Positions 1 to 8,824 of a stretch of DNA of 64,000 nt are shown here, in pieces. Source of the DNA: Anaerosalibacter bizertensis (GTDB lineage: Bacteria > Bacillota > Clostridia > Tissierellales > Sporanaerobacteraceae); NCBI RefSeq assembly GCF_009696605.1, contig NZ_VULR01000009.1, positions 1-64,000 of the forward strand, in the 5' to 3' direction. How positions within the stretch are numbered: position 1 is the first letter of the stretch; every line of letters begins with the position of its first letter. The position numbers and the translations under genes were made by a program. The notes under the pieces are model-generated. The model was given only the letters and a program-made list of their open reading frames with translations. It was not told where the DNA came from and searched no databases.

Positions 1-85
1 TGCTATACCTAAAATTAGACTAAGAAAAATATATTTGAATTTATAGAAACTTAGGTACTTCAGTTGTTAACTTGAACATAAAAAA

Positions 86-136
86 AGAGGCATTTCATAA
101 CTGATAAATCAGTTATGAAACAGCCCCATTTTTTAT
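86..136. terminator. Rho-independent terminator of an upstream gene outside the window
   Basis: A long stem (TTTCATAACTGA paired with TCAGTTATGAAA, extended by GGC/GCC) is preceded by an A-run and followed by a T-run. It could work in both directions. The gene it ends lies left of the window; positions 1-85 hold no assignable gene. Confidence 0.75.
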
Positions 137-227
137 ACAATATACATAGCAATCCATATTCCCATAGAAAAAAACAGACCATTGTAGTATTATATATCTA
201 TAAATACTTATTGGAGGAGGATTTTTA

Positions 228-782
228 ATGGAAAGAAAAAATTTAATAATTATTGCATTAATAGCTATTATAGTAATTATGCTAGTAACTTCTTATAACA
301 AGCTTAATACGTTAGACGAGAATGTAGATAGTTCATGGGCACAGGTGGAAAATGTATTAAAGAGAAGGGCGGATTTGATACCTAACTTAGTAAATACTGT
401 AAAAGGATATGCAAAACATGAAGAAGAAGTACTTATGGGTATAACAGAAGCAAGGAGTAAATTTGAATCTGCTAGTTCTCCTGAAGAATACGGAGCAGCT
501 AATGCAGAGTTGAATAATGCTTTAACTAAGCTGTATGCAGTTGTAGAAAACTATCCTGAACTTAAAGCAAATCAGAACTTTTTAAATCTCCAAGATGAAT
601 TAGCAGGTACAGAAAATAGAATAGCAACAGAACGAAGGAGATACAATGAAGCAGTTAAAAAATATAATACAACGATTAGAAGATTTCCTACAAATATTTT
701 AGCTAGAATATTTAGTTTTGAAAAAAGAGAGTATTTTGAAATAAGTCCTGAAGAATCACAGGTACCAGATGTAAATTTTTAA
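228..782 (+). CDS. lemA: LemA family membrane protein
   Basis: A 184-residue protein with one N-terminal membrane segment (about residues 5-23) and a long, mostly helical, highly charged remainder. The stretch VDSSWAQVENVLKRRADLIP is the family hallmark and the length is normal for LemA. The molecular function of LemA is not well settled; it is an inner-membrane protein with a helical domain, often found beside TPM-domain proteins, as here (16 bases to the next start). The ATG at 228 follows a GGAGGAGG ribosome binding site at about 213. The identification is firm; a role in envelope stress or metal homeostasis is only a guess from its neighbours. Confidence 0.93.
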   Translation: MERKNLIIIALIAIIVIMLVTSYNKLNTLDENVDSSWAQVENVLKRRADLIPNLVNTVKGYAKHEEEVLMGITEARSKFESASSPEEYGAANAELNNALTKLYAVVENYPELKANQNFLNLQDELAGTENRIATERRRYNEAVKKYNTTIRRFPTNILARIFSFEKREYFEISPEESQVPDVNF

Positions 783-797
783 ATTAGGGGGACCTAA

Positions 798-1577
798 ATG
801 AAAAAAAGAAAGATATTTTTATCCATAATATTAATAACTATATTATTGCTTTCTAATATTGTATTAGCTCAAAACAGCTTACCAGAGGCATCAAACAACT
901 TTTATATATATGATGAATCTAATATAATAGATAAAGAAGTAGAAAATTATATAGTCAAAACAAATGAAGTATTATATAAGAAAACTGGAGCCCAAGTAGT
1001 AATAGCCACTGTTGAAAATTTAAATGATTTAGATATTAGAGAATATGCTAATTTATTATTTGAAAAATGGGGTATAGGAAGTAAAGAATATGATAATGGT
1101 GTATTAATTTTAGTATCGCCAAAGGATAGAGAACTATGGATAGAGATAGGATATGGACTTGAAGGGGTATTACCTGATGGAAAAGTGGGAAGAATTAGAG
1201 ACGAACAGATTTTTCCTTATTTTAAAGAAGGAAATTATTCAGAAGGAGTACTTAGAGGATTTAATTCTATATTAAACGCTATAGAAGAAGAGTATAATAT
1301 AGATTTAGAAAGAGAAGAAATTAATGAGAGCTATTACTATGATTATAATGAAGAAGATCAAAGTTCTGGAGAATTTGGTATATTCAATACTCTTACAAAG
1401 ATATTAATAATCATAGGTATAATAATATTTTTATTTATAGATTTTAGATTTTTTAATGGATGGTTAACCTATAGTATTTTAAGGGGCGCTAGATTTAGTG
1501 GAGGATTTAATGACGATAATAACAATAAAGGTGGTGGTGGTTCCTCTGGTGGAGGAGGCGCTGGCGGAAAGTGGTAG
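798..1577 (+). CDS. TPM-domain (YgcG-type) membrane protein
   Basis: A 259-residue protein with a signal peptide (about residues 1-25), a TPM domain (about 30-165, with LYKKTGAQVVIATV and the DNGVLILVSPKDRELWIEIG core) and one membrane segment near residues 200-218. It ends in a glycine/serine-rich tail, GGGGSSGGGGAGGKW. This is the usual architecture of the extracytoplasmic TPM phosphatase-like family, and the Gly-rich tail is typical. It follows lemA by 15 bases with its own GGGGGACC site, so the two are probably one transcript. Biochemical activity for bacterial members is poorly defined, so I do not assign a reaction. Confidence 0.92.
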   Translation: MKKRKIFLSIILITILLLSNIVLAQNSLPEASNNFYIYDESNIIDKEVENYIVKTNEVLYKKTGAQVVIATVENLNDLDIREYANLLFEKWGIGSKEYDNGVLILVSPKDRELWIEIGYGLEGVLPDGKVGRIRDEQIFPYFKEGNYSEGVLRGFNSILNAIEEEYNIDLEREEINESYYYDYNEEDQSSGEFGIFNTLTKILIIIGIIIFLFIDFRFFNGWLTYSILRGARFSGGFNDDNNNKGGGGSSGGGGAGGKW

Positions 1578-1591
1578 TTAGGAGGAATATT

Positions 1592-2488
1592 ATGAAAAAA
1601 TATATATCTATAGTATTAATTATAGCTATATCTCTATTAGTAGGTTGCGCTAATGATAATACTACAAAAAAAGATACAGATGGAAAACTTGTAGTATATA
1701 CAAGTTTTTATCCTCAGTACTATTTAGCAAAAGAAATAGGAAAGGATAAAATTGATATACATTCAATAGTTCCCAATGGGGTAGAGCCCCATGATTTTGA
1801 GCCTTCTATGAAACAGATAAAAGAGGTTCAAAATGCAAATATAGTTGTTTATAATGGGGCTGATATGGAGCATTGGATAGATAAATTACTTGAAACTATA
1901 GATAAAAAAGAAGTAGATATAATTAATAGTAGTGAATTTGTAGAATTGGTTAAACTAGAAGGAAGACCAGATCCACATATATGGTTGGACCCATTAAATA
2001 TGGATAAAATAGGGTTGGAAATAAAAAATTCGTTAGTAAAAATGGATGAAAAAAATCAAGAGTTTTATGAAAAAAATTATGCCGAGCTATCAAGTAAACT
2101 TCAAAAGCTAAATGAAGAATATGAAGCTGTTTTAAAAGATAAGAAAAGAGATACTATTTTAGTTTCTCATTCAGCTTTTACTTATATAACTGAGAAATAT
2201 GATATAGAACAGATATCTGTTACAGGCATAAGTCCAGAAGAGGAACCAAGTCCAAAAGTTATATCAGAACTTATAGATATTGCTAAAACTAAGGAATTAG
2301 AATATATATTTTTAGAAACACTAGCTAGTCCAAAGACTGCAGATATAATAGCCGAGGAAGCCAAATTAGAAGTACTAACTCTTAATCCATTAGAAGGACT
2401 TACTAAAAAAGAAGAAAATAATGGAGAAGATTATATATCTATAATGGAAAAAAACTTGGAGAATTTAAAGAAAGCATTGGTGGATTAG
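1592..2488 (+). CDS. znuA: Metal ABC transporter substrate-binding lipoprotein (zinc/manganese type)
   Basis: A 298-residue cluster A-1 (TroA/ZnuA superfamily) binding protein. The signal peptide ends in a lipobox, LLVGC, so the Cys is lipidated and the protein is anchored outside the membrane. Metal-ligand motifs are visible: GVEPHDFEPS (first His), PHIWLDP (second His), SHSAFTYI (third His) and an acidic ligand in the C-terminal lobe. The His-rich loop of many ZnuA proteins is absent, so Mn or Zn cannot be decided. I chose ATG 1592 because AGGAGG at 1580-1585 fits it; an upstream GTG at 1571 overlaps the preceding gene and has no such site. ATPase and permease genes follow directly. Confidence 0.92.
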   Translation: MKKYISIVLIIAISLLVGCANDNTTKKDTDGKLVVYTSFYPQYYLAKEIGKDKIDIHSIVPNGVEPHDFEPSMKQIKEVQNANIVVYNGADMEHWIDKLLETIDKKEVDIINSSEFVELVKLEGRPDPHIWLDPLNMDKIGLEIKNSLVKMDEKNQEFYEKNYAELSSKLQKLNEEYEAVLKDKKRDTILVSHSAFTYITEKYDIEQISVTGISPEEEPSPKVISELIDIAKTKELEYIFLETLASPKTADIIAEEAKLEVLTLNPLEGLTKKEENNGEDYISIMEKNLENLKKALVD

Positions 2489-2489
2489 T

Positions 2490-3224
2490 ATGCAAGAAAA
2501 AATAGTAGAGTTTGAAAACATAAGCTTTAGCTATGGGAAAAATGAAGTTTTAGACAATATAAACTTCTATATAGAAAAAGGAGACTTTATAGGAATTATT
2601 GGGCCAAATGGATCAGCAAAAAGTACTTTGATGAAAGTTATGATTGGTATCTTGAAGCCAGATAAGGGAAGAGTTAGGTTATTCAATGAAGATATAAAAG
2701 ATTTTAAAGATTTTACTAAGGTTGGATATATATCTCAAAATGTAAGGGATATTAATCCACGATTTCCAGCTACAGTAGAGGAAATTGTGGAATCTAACTT
2801 ATATTCTCAATTGGGATTTTTAAAGATAAGTAATAAAAATATAAAAGAAAAAACATATGAAGTTTTAAGAATTGTAGGAATGGAAGAATATAAAGATACT
2901 TTAATAGGCAAATTATCTGGAGGTCAGAAACAAAGGGTTTTCATAGCTAGGTCTCTTATAAATAATCCGGAAATATTATTTATGGATGAACCATTAGTAG
3001 GTATAGATATAGGCTCGCAAAAAAAACTCTATAGTTTGATGGATAAGCTTAATAAAGATTATAATATTACATTAGCAATGGTTTCACATGATATAGGTAC
3101 AATTAAAAATAGAGCAAATAAAATATTTATTTTAGGAAATAAAAAATTATATGTTCATGACTCAGATAAAATAAAATCAGAAGATTTATTAAAAGAAATA
3201 TACAATGATGATTTAAAAGTCTAA
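2490..3224 (+). CDS. znuC: Metal ABC transporter ATP-binding protein
   Basis: A 244-residue ATPase that powers the adjacent importer. Visible motifs are Walker A GPNGSAKST (about residues 41-49), Q-loop SQN, signature LSGGQKQR, Walker B ILFMDEP and the switch His in MVSHD. In Walker A the glycine before the invariant Lys is Ala; from memory AdcC-like zinc ATPases show the same change, so it need not be inactivating. The gene starts one base after the binding-protein gene ends and precedes the permease by 23 bases, so the three are one operon. Confidence 0.94.
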   Translation: MQEKIVEFENISFSYGKNEVLDNINFYIEKGDFIGIIGPNGSAKSTLMKVMIGILKPDKGRVRLFNEDIKDFKDFTKVGYISQNVRDINPRFPATVEEIVESNLYSQLGFLKISNKNIKEKTYEVLRIVGMEEYKDTLIGKLSGGQKQRVFIARSLINNPEILFMDEPLVGIDIGSQKKLYSLMDKLNKDYNITLAMVSHDIGTIKNRANKIFILGNKKLYVHDSDKIKSEDLLKEIYNDDLKV

Positions 3225-3247
3225 GACATAGATATTAAGGTGATAGA

Positions 3248-4045
3248 ATGTTAGATATATTTTCATACAGTTTTATGCAAAGATCTTTAATAATGGGGAT
3301 AATAATTGCGATTATAGCCCCTACAATTGGTTTGTTTTTGGTTTTAAGAAGACTTTCTGTTATAGGAGATGCAATATCTCATGTAGCATTAGCAGGAGCA
3401 GCTTTTGGACTATTGTTAGGAATTTATCCAGTCTATACAGCTATAGGTTTCTCTATTATAGCTGTTTTAGGAGTTGAAAAGTTAAGAAAAGAATATAGTG
3501 AATATGCAGAGCTATCACTTTCTATAGTTTTGTCAGCAGGTATAGGGCTTGCTTCAATACTTATTAGTTTGGGAAATACAAGTGGTATATTTTCATATCT
3601 TTTTGGAAGTCTTGCATTGGTAACTAAGAAAGATATATGGGTAGTTTCTATATTGGGTTCATTTATAATTATTTCAGTATTATTTTTATATAAAGGGCTT
3701 TTTTATCTAACTTTTGATGAAGAAAGTGCAAGAATGGCAGGAGTACCAGTTAGAAAAATAAATACGTTTTTCTCTATATTGGTAGCCTTAACTATAGGTA
3801 TATCCATGAGAACAGTAGGAGTGCTTCTTATATCGTCACTTATGATCCTTCCAGTGGCAACTAGTTTACTTATATCTAAAAGTTTTAAACAAGCACTACT
3901 ATACTCCAATTTATTTGGAATAATTTCAGTAGTTCTAGGGCTTATTTCATCATTTTACTTTGATTTAGCTCCAGGAGGTACTATTGTATTAACAGCTCTT
4001 TTGATACTTATCATTGTAATGGTTATTAATAAAATAAAAGATTAA
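3248..4045 (+). CDS. znuB: Metal ABC transporter permease (ZnuB/MntB type)
   Basis: A 265-residue polytopic permease of the ABC-3 family with about eight hydrophobic segments. The family motif RRLSVIGDAISHVALAG (about residues 34-50) and the coupling region DEESARMAGVPVRKIN are visible. It forms the membrane channel for the metal delivered by the upstream lipoprotein. GGTGATAGA precedes ATG 3248. An AT-only palindrome right after the stop (4045-4074) may end the operon, although its T-run is poor. Confidence 0.93.
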   Translation: MLDIFSYSFMQRSLIMGIIIAIIAPTIGLFLVLRRLSVIGDAISHVALAGAAFGLLLGIYPVYTAIGFSIIAVLGVEKLRKEYSEYAELSLSIVLSAGIGLASILISLGNTSGIFSYLFGSLALVTKKDIWVVSILGSFIIISVLFLYKGLFYLTFDEESARMAGVPVRKINTFFSILVALTIGISMRTVGVLLISSLMILPVATSLLISKSFKQALLYSNLFGIISVVLGLISSFYFDLAPGGTIVLTALLILIIVMVINKIKD

Positions 4046-4127
4046 AATATAAAAATATATTTTTATATTTTAATCTATCTGTCCTTTCCTTCTTTTTTCA
4101 ACCATTAATATTTATATAAAAAATTAG

Positions 4128-4254
4128 TATAATTTATGTAATACTTTTTATCCAAACTATCATATAAAGAATTATAGATGTGAATACCATAAATATGATA
4201 GTTATAAATTAAAAAACAAACCTTTTTAACTAGTAATATTACTAGTTTTTTTTA
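4128..4254 (+). ncRNA. Candidate small RNA in the 410-base gap between znuB and the pot operon
   Basis: The gap 4046-4456 has no ORF of note. It holds a sigma-A-like promoter (TTAATA at 4105-4110, 17 bases, TATAAT at 4128-4133). An 11-base-pair inverted repeat follows (AACTATCATAT 4155-4165 with ATATGATAGTT 4193-4203), then a clean terminator (palindrome 4228-4247 followed by eight T). Together these would give a transcript of about 115 nt starting near 4140. It matches no RNA family I recognise. The terminator could instead belong to znuB. Confidence 0.35.
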
Positions 4255-4352
4255 TTATATAAAAATTTAATATATTAAATAAAAAGTTTTGTATTTTTCA
4301 ATAATCTTGATGTTTTAATGTTTAAAGAATTTTTAAAAAGCAAAAAAAGCTA

Positions 4353-4382
4353 TTGACTTATATATATATTATTGAATATAAT
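4353..4382 (+). promoter_or_regulatory. Sigma-A type promoter of the pot operon
   Basis: TTGACT at 4353-4358 and TATAAT at 4377-4382 are 18 bases apart, about 75 bases upstream of the regulator gene at 4457. Confidence 0.7.
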
Positions 4383-4456
4383 AAAATAGCTAAAAAAAGT
4401 TTAGTAATTATAAACATAAAGTTTAATATATAAGGAATATTGTTAGGAGGCTATTT

Positions 4457-4996
4457 GTGAAAATTGGAGAGAAAATAAAAAGATTAAGAATTAAAAACTC
4501 TTTAACTCAAGAAGAGTTAGCAGATAGATCAGAACTAACCAAAGGATTTATATCTCAAGTAGAAAGAGATTTAACTTCTCCATCTATTGCAACTTTAGTA
4601 GATATATTGGATGGTCTTGGAACAAATTTAAAAGATTTTTTTAATGATATAGAAGATGAGAAAATAGTTTTTTCTAAAGAAGATGCATTTATTAGTGAAA
4701 ACAGTGACTATGGATACAATTTAAAATGGATAGTTCCAAATGCACAAAAAAATTTAATGGAACCAATACTTATTGAATTAGAAGCTGAAGGAAGAACTAA
4801 AGAAGATTCACCTCATGAAGGTGAAGAATTTGGATATGTAATTTCAGGAAGTATAAATCTTCATATAGGTAGTGAAATATATATAGTAAGAAAAGGTGAG
4901 AGCTTTTATTTTAAAGCAAATGCTAACCATTATATATCTAATAGGGGAAAAACTATTGCAAGAATTATTTGGGTAAGTACACCACCAAGTTTTTAA
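4457..4996 (+). CDS. XRE-family regulator with C-terminal cupin domain (polyamine operon regulator)
   Basis: A 179-residue protein. The N-terminal helix-turn-helix of the XRE type (about residues 1-62) includes LTQEELADRSELTKGFISQVE. A cupin domain follows (about 105-175, with SPHEGEEFGYVISG and GESFYFKANANHYISN). This is the PuuR-like architecture usually found in front of potABCD in Clostridia, and here potA follows by 21 bases. It probably binds DNA near its own promoter and senses a polyamine or related small molecule through the cupin; that ligand is inferred. The GTG start at 4457 follows AGGAGG at 4445-4450. Confidence 0.9.
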   Translation: MKIGEKIKRLRIKNSLTQEELADRSELTKGFISQVERDLTSPSIATLVDILDGLGTNLKDFFNDIEDEKIVFSKEDAFISENSDYGYNLKWIVPNAQKNLMEPILIELEAEGRTKEDSPHEGEEFGYVISGSINLHIGSEIYIVRKGESFYFKANANHYISNRGKTIARIIWVSTPPSF

Positions 4997-5017
4997 TATA
5001 GAATAGGGGGGATTATA

Positions 5018-6061
5018 TTGGAAAAAAACATAATAATAGATTTAAAAAATGTATACAAAAAATATGATGATTTAGAAGTTTTAAAAAATATTAATTTTTA
5101 TATTAGAAAAAATGAGTTTTTAACTTTACTAGGGCCTAGTGGATGTGGCAAAACAACTACTTTAAGAATTATTGGAGGATTTGAACAACCTACTAGTGGA
5201 GAAATTATATTTGAAGGTAAAAATATAATTAATATTCCACCTTATGAAAGACCAATAAATACAGTTTTTCAAAAATATGCTCTTTTTCCCCATATGAATG
5301 TATTTGATAATATAGCTTTTGGATTAAAAATAAAGAAATTGTCTAAAAAAACTATTGAAGAAAAAGTCAAGAATATACTCAAAATGGTAAATCTATCTGG
5401 ATTTGAAAATAGGTCTATAGAATCTCTAAGTGGGGGACAACAGCAGAGAATAGCTATTGCAAGAGCCCTTGTTAATGAACCCAAAGTACTGTTATTAGAT
5501 GAACCTTTAGGAGCATTAGATTTAAAGTTAAGAAAAGAAATGCAAATGGAATTGAAAAATATACAAAAAAGCTTAGGAATTACTTTTATATACGTTACCC
5601 ATGATCAAGAAGAAGCGTTAACTATGTCAGATACAATAGTAGTAATGGATAGTGGAGAAATACAACAAATAGGTACGCCAGTTGATATATATAATGAACC
5701 TAAGAATGCTTTTGTAGCCAAATTTATAGGGGAGAGCAATATCATAGAAGGAATAATCCATGAAGATTTTGTTGTAGAATTCGAAAATATTATGTTTGAC
5801 TGTGTAGATAGGGGTTTTGAAAAGAAGGAAGAAATAGATGTAGTTATTAGACCAGAAGATTTAATCATTGAAAATTTTGAGGAAGCAAAATTGAAGGGAA
5901 AAGTTATATCAGTTACCTTCAAAGGCGTTCACTATGAAATGTTAATTGAGAGTGACAATTTCTTATGGAAAGTTCATAGTACTACTATGGCGCCAGTAAA
6001 CTCTTTGGTAGGTCTTTCTGTTTTACCAGAAAATATTCATGTAATGAAGAAGGTGAGATAG
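5018..6061 (+). CDS. potA: Spermidine/putrescine ABC transporter ATP-binding protein
   Basis: A 347-residue ATPase with Walker [10 protein letters not shown], signature LSGGQQQR, Walker B VLLLDEP and the switch His in [15 protein letters not shown]-terminal TOBE domain runs from about residue 240 and includes VVIRPEDL. The PotA assignment rests on the flanking PotB, PotC and PotD homologues. The start is TTG at 5018 after GGGGGGAT. The permease gene begins right after the stop codon, so translation is probably coupled. Confidence 0.95.
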   Translation: MEKNIIIDLKNVYKKYDDLEVLKNINFYIRKNEFLTLLGPSGCGKTTTLRIIGGFEQPTSGEIIFEGKNIINIPPYERPINTVFQKYALFPHMNVFDNIAFGLKIKKLSKKTIEEKVKNILKMVNLSGFENRSIESLSGGQQQRIAIARALVNEPKVLLLDEPLGALDLKLRKEMQMELKNIQKSLGITFIYVTHDQEEALTMSDTIVVMDSGEIQQIGTPVDIYNEPKNAFVAKFIGESNIIEGIIHEDFVVEFENIMFDCVDRGFEKKEEIDVVIRPEDLIIENFEEAKLKGKVISVTFKGVHYEMLIESDNFLWKVHSTTMAPVNSLVGLSVLPENIHVMKKVR

Positions 6062-6895
6062 ATGAAATTAAAATGGACTTCATATCCTTATATAGTGTGG
6101 ATGGCTATATTTATAATTGTACCTTTGCTGTTAATATTGTTTTTTAGTGTAACTTCAGAAGATGTGTTTAGATTAGGAGAGTTTCAATTTACATTAGATA
6201 ATTTCAAAAGATTTATGAGCCCTATATATTTAAAAGTATTAGGAAGATCCATAACTTTAGCCTTACAATCAACAGCAATTTGTTTTTTATTAGGATATCC
6301 TATGGCTATGATTATATCTAAGGCAGAAGTAAAAAAAAGAAATGCCATGATCCTTCTATTTGTTGTACCTATGTGGATGAATTTTTTACTTAGAACTTAT
6401 GCATGGTTAACTTTATTAGGAAAAAATGGACTTATAAATTATATTATAAAAAGCTTAGGTTTTGAACCTTTAAACTTGATTTATAACAATAAAGCAATAC
6501 TATTAGGTATGGTATATAATTTTTTACCTTTCATGGTATTACCTATATACTCTGTTTTAATTAAAATAGATAATAGCTTGATAGAAGCGGCAGAAGATTT
6601 AGGGGCTAGTAAATTAGAGGTTTTCACAAGAATAATATTGCCATTAAGTATACCTGGAGTTGTGTCAGGATTTACTATGGTGTTTATGCCGGCAGTAAGT
6701 ACTTTTGTGATTTCTAGTTTACTAGGTGGAGGAAAATATATGCTTATTGGAAATTTAGTTGAACAACAATTCTTATGGTCAGGAGATTGGAATTTTGGTT
6801 CTGCTATTTCTATAGTCATGATGATATTTATACTTATTTCCATGGCAATAATGGCAAAATTTGATGAGGATAAGAAAGGGGGGAGCTTATGGTAA
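6062..6895 (+). CDS. potB: Spermidine/putrescine ABC transporter permease
   Basis: A 277-residue membrane protein with six predicted membrane segments. The EAA coupling loop EAAEDLGASKLEVFTRIILP (about residues 177-196) contacts the ATPase. It is one half of the PotB/PotC channel for polyamine import. The gene starts immediately after potA and overlaps potC by 7 bases, which indicates one tightly coupled operon. Confidence 0.95.
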   Translation: MKLKWTSYPYIVWMAIFIIVPLLLILFFSVTSEDVFRLGEFQFTLDNFKRFMSPIYLKVLGRSITLALQSTAICFLLGYPMAMIISKAEVKKRNAMILLFVVPMWMNFLLRTYAWLTLLGKNGLINYIIKSLGFEPLNLIYNNKAILLGMVYNFLPFMVLPIYSVLIKIDNSLIEAAEDLGASKLEVFTRIILPLSIPGVVSGFTMVFMPAVSTFVISSLLGGGKYMLIGNLVEQQFLWSGDWNFGSAISIVMMIFILISMAIMAKFDEDKKGGSLW

Positions 6896-7680
6896 ATAAA
6901 CAATTGAAAAGGTTATATACATTTTTAATATTTTTATTTCTATATGCTCCTATTATAATATTAATGATATTTTCTTTCAATAGTTCAAAATCTAGAGGAG
7001 TATGGACTGGTTTTACATTTAAATGGTATATAGAACTTTTTAAAAATGAAGAAGTCCTTACAGCTCTTTACTATACTTTATTAGTAGCAGTACTAGCCTC
7101 AATTATATCTACTATTATAGGCACTTTTGCAGCTATAGGCATTCACAATATGACTTCTTTTAAGAAGAGAGTAGTTTTGAATTTAAACTACTTACCTGTG
7201 CTAAATCCAGATATAGTAACTGCAGTTTCTTTAATGCTATTGTTTAGATTTGCAAATATTGATTTTGGATTTTTAACTATGCTTTTAGCTCATATAACTT
7301 TTAATATACCTTATGTTATATTATCTATATTGCCTAAACTTAAACAATTAAACAAACATTTGGCAGAAGCAGCTATGGACTTAGGAGCTACCCCTTTTTA
7401 TGCTCTAAGAAAAGTTATAATACCGGAGATAATGCCAGGAATAGTTACAGGAGCTTTAATTGCCTTTACCTTATCAATAGATGATTTTGTTATTAGTTTC
7501 TTTACTACAGGTCCTCAAGTTACAAATTTAAGTATTACTGTATATTCTATGGCAAGAAGAGGGATCAATCCAGTTATAAATGCATTATCAACATTGATGT
7601 TTTTAAGTGTATTGATACTATTGATAATAATTAATAAGAGAACTTCTAAAGATGTAAAGCATAGAGGTGATTTCATATGA
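6889..7680 (+). CDS. potC: Spermidine/putrescine ABC transporter permease
   Basis: A 263-residue permease with six membrane segments and the EAA loop EAAMDLGATPFYALRKVIIP (about residues 162-181). The conserved SIDDFVISFF segment is typical of PotC. It pairs with PotB as the second channel half. It starts 7 bases inside potB behind a GGGGGGAG site and its end overlaps potD by 4 bases (ATGA). Confidence 0.95.
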   Translation: MVNKQLKRLYTFLIFLFLYAPIIILMIFSFNSSKSRGVWTGFTFKWYIELFKNEEVLTALYYTLLVAVLASIISTIIGTFAAIGIHNMTSFKKRVVLNLNYLPVLNPDIVTAVSLMLLFRFANIDFGFLTMLLAHITFNIPYVILSILPKLKQLNKHLAEAAMDLGATPFYALRKVIIPEIMPGIVTGALIAFTLSIDDFVISFFTTGPQVTNLSITVYSMARRGINPVINALSTLMFLSVLILLIIINKRTSKDVKHRGDFI

Positions 7681-8723
7681 GAAGATTAGGGAAATTAGTA
7701 TTACTACTATGCTTAATAATGATTATAAATTTCATATTTACAGGTTGTAATAAGAAAGAAGCTGTTTTAAATATATATAACTGGGGAGATTATATTGATC
7801 CTACTGTAATTAAAGACTTTGAAGATGAATACAATATAAAAGTAAATTATAGTACTTTTGCAACCAATGAAGATATGTATGTAAAGTTAAAATCTGGAGC
7901 AGGTAATTATGATGTGACATTTCCTTCTGATTATATGATTGAAAGAATGATAAAAGAAGATATGTTATATACACTTAATAAAAATAATATACCTAATTTG
8001 AAAAATATAGATGAAAAATTTATAAATCTATCTTTTGATCCAGAAAACCAATATTCTGTTCCTTATTTCTGGGGAACAGTAGGTATACTTTATAATAAAA
8101 AGGTAGTAAAAGAAAAAGTAGATAGTTGGAATATATTATGGGATGAGAAATATAAAAATGAAATCGTAATGTTAGATAGTCAGAGGGATTCCATAGGCGT
8201 AGCACTTAAAAAACTAGGTTATTCTATGAATAGTAGAGATATAAATGAGTTAAGGAAAGCAAAAGAAATCTTAATTAAACAAAAACCTTTAGTATATACT
8301 TATGTAATAGATGAGGTTAAAGATTTAATGATAGCTGGAGAAGCTAATTTAGGTGTAGTATGGTCAGGGGATGCTACAGCAGCAATTAGAGAAAATGAAA
8401 ATTTAGAATATGTAATACCTAAAGAAGGTTCAAATATCTGGTTTGATAATATGGTAATACCAAAGTCTTCTAAAAATAAAAAAGAGGCTGAATTATTTAT
8501 TGATTTTATGTGTAGGCCAGATATTACTGCTAGAAATACTGATTATGTTGGCTATTCAACCCCCAATAAGGAAGCTATAGAAAAGCTACCAGATGATATT
8601 AAGAATAGCCAAGTAGCTTATCCCAATGATGAAGATCTAGAAAGATGTGAAATTTTTAAAGATCCATCAGATTTTATAACTAAATACGATATAATTTGGA
8701 CTGAGATAAAAGCTGAATATTAA
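7677..8723 (+). CDS. potD: Spermidine/putrescine-binding lipoprotein
   Basis: A 348-residue extracytoplasmic binding protein. A signal peptide ends in a lipobox (FTGC, about residue 24). The PotD hallmarks YNWGDYIDP near the N-terminus, FPSDYMIERM and VWSGDATAA are present. It delivers polyamine to PotBC. The ATG overlaps the potC stop as ATGA, so it is translationally coupled. A terminator directly follows the stop codon. Confidence 0.95.
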   Translation: MRRLGKLVLLLCLIMIINFIFTGCNKKEAVLNIYNWGDYIDPTVIKDFEDEYNIKVNYSTFATNEDMYVKLKSGAGNYDVTFPSDYMIERMIKEDMLYTLNKNNIPNLKNIDEKFINLSFDPENQYSVPYFWGTVGILYNKKVVKEKVDSWNILWDEKYKNEIVMLDSQRDSIGVALKKLGYSMNSRDINELRKAKEILIKQKPLVYTYVIDEVKDLMIAGEANLGVVWSGDATAAIRENENLEYVIPKEGSNIWFDNMVIPKSSKNKKEAELFIDFMCRPDITARNTDYVGYSTPNKEAIEKLPDDIKNSQVAYPNDEDLERCEIFKDPSDFITKYDIIWTEIKAEY

Positions 8724-8756
8724 CAAAATGCCTCTATTTAAATAGAGGTATTTTGT
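8724..8756 (+). terminator. Terminator of the pot operon
   Basis: CAAAATGCCTCTATTT pairs with AAATAGAGGTATTTTG directly after the potD stop. The stem is long; the T-run is short and lies within the stem. Confidence 0.7.
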
Positions 8757-8824
8757 GTAATAAAGCTATTATTGGGTAATAGTTTACTAGTTAGATATTT
8801 AACATTTTATAAGGAGATGGTGTT

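Noticed and set aside
4045-4074. AT-only palindrome after znuB as a metal-regulator (Zur/MntR) box
   Set aside because: It lies downstream of the operon and lacks the usual GC-containing half sites; a weak terminator is simpler.
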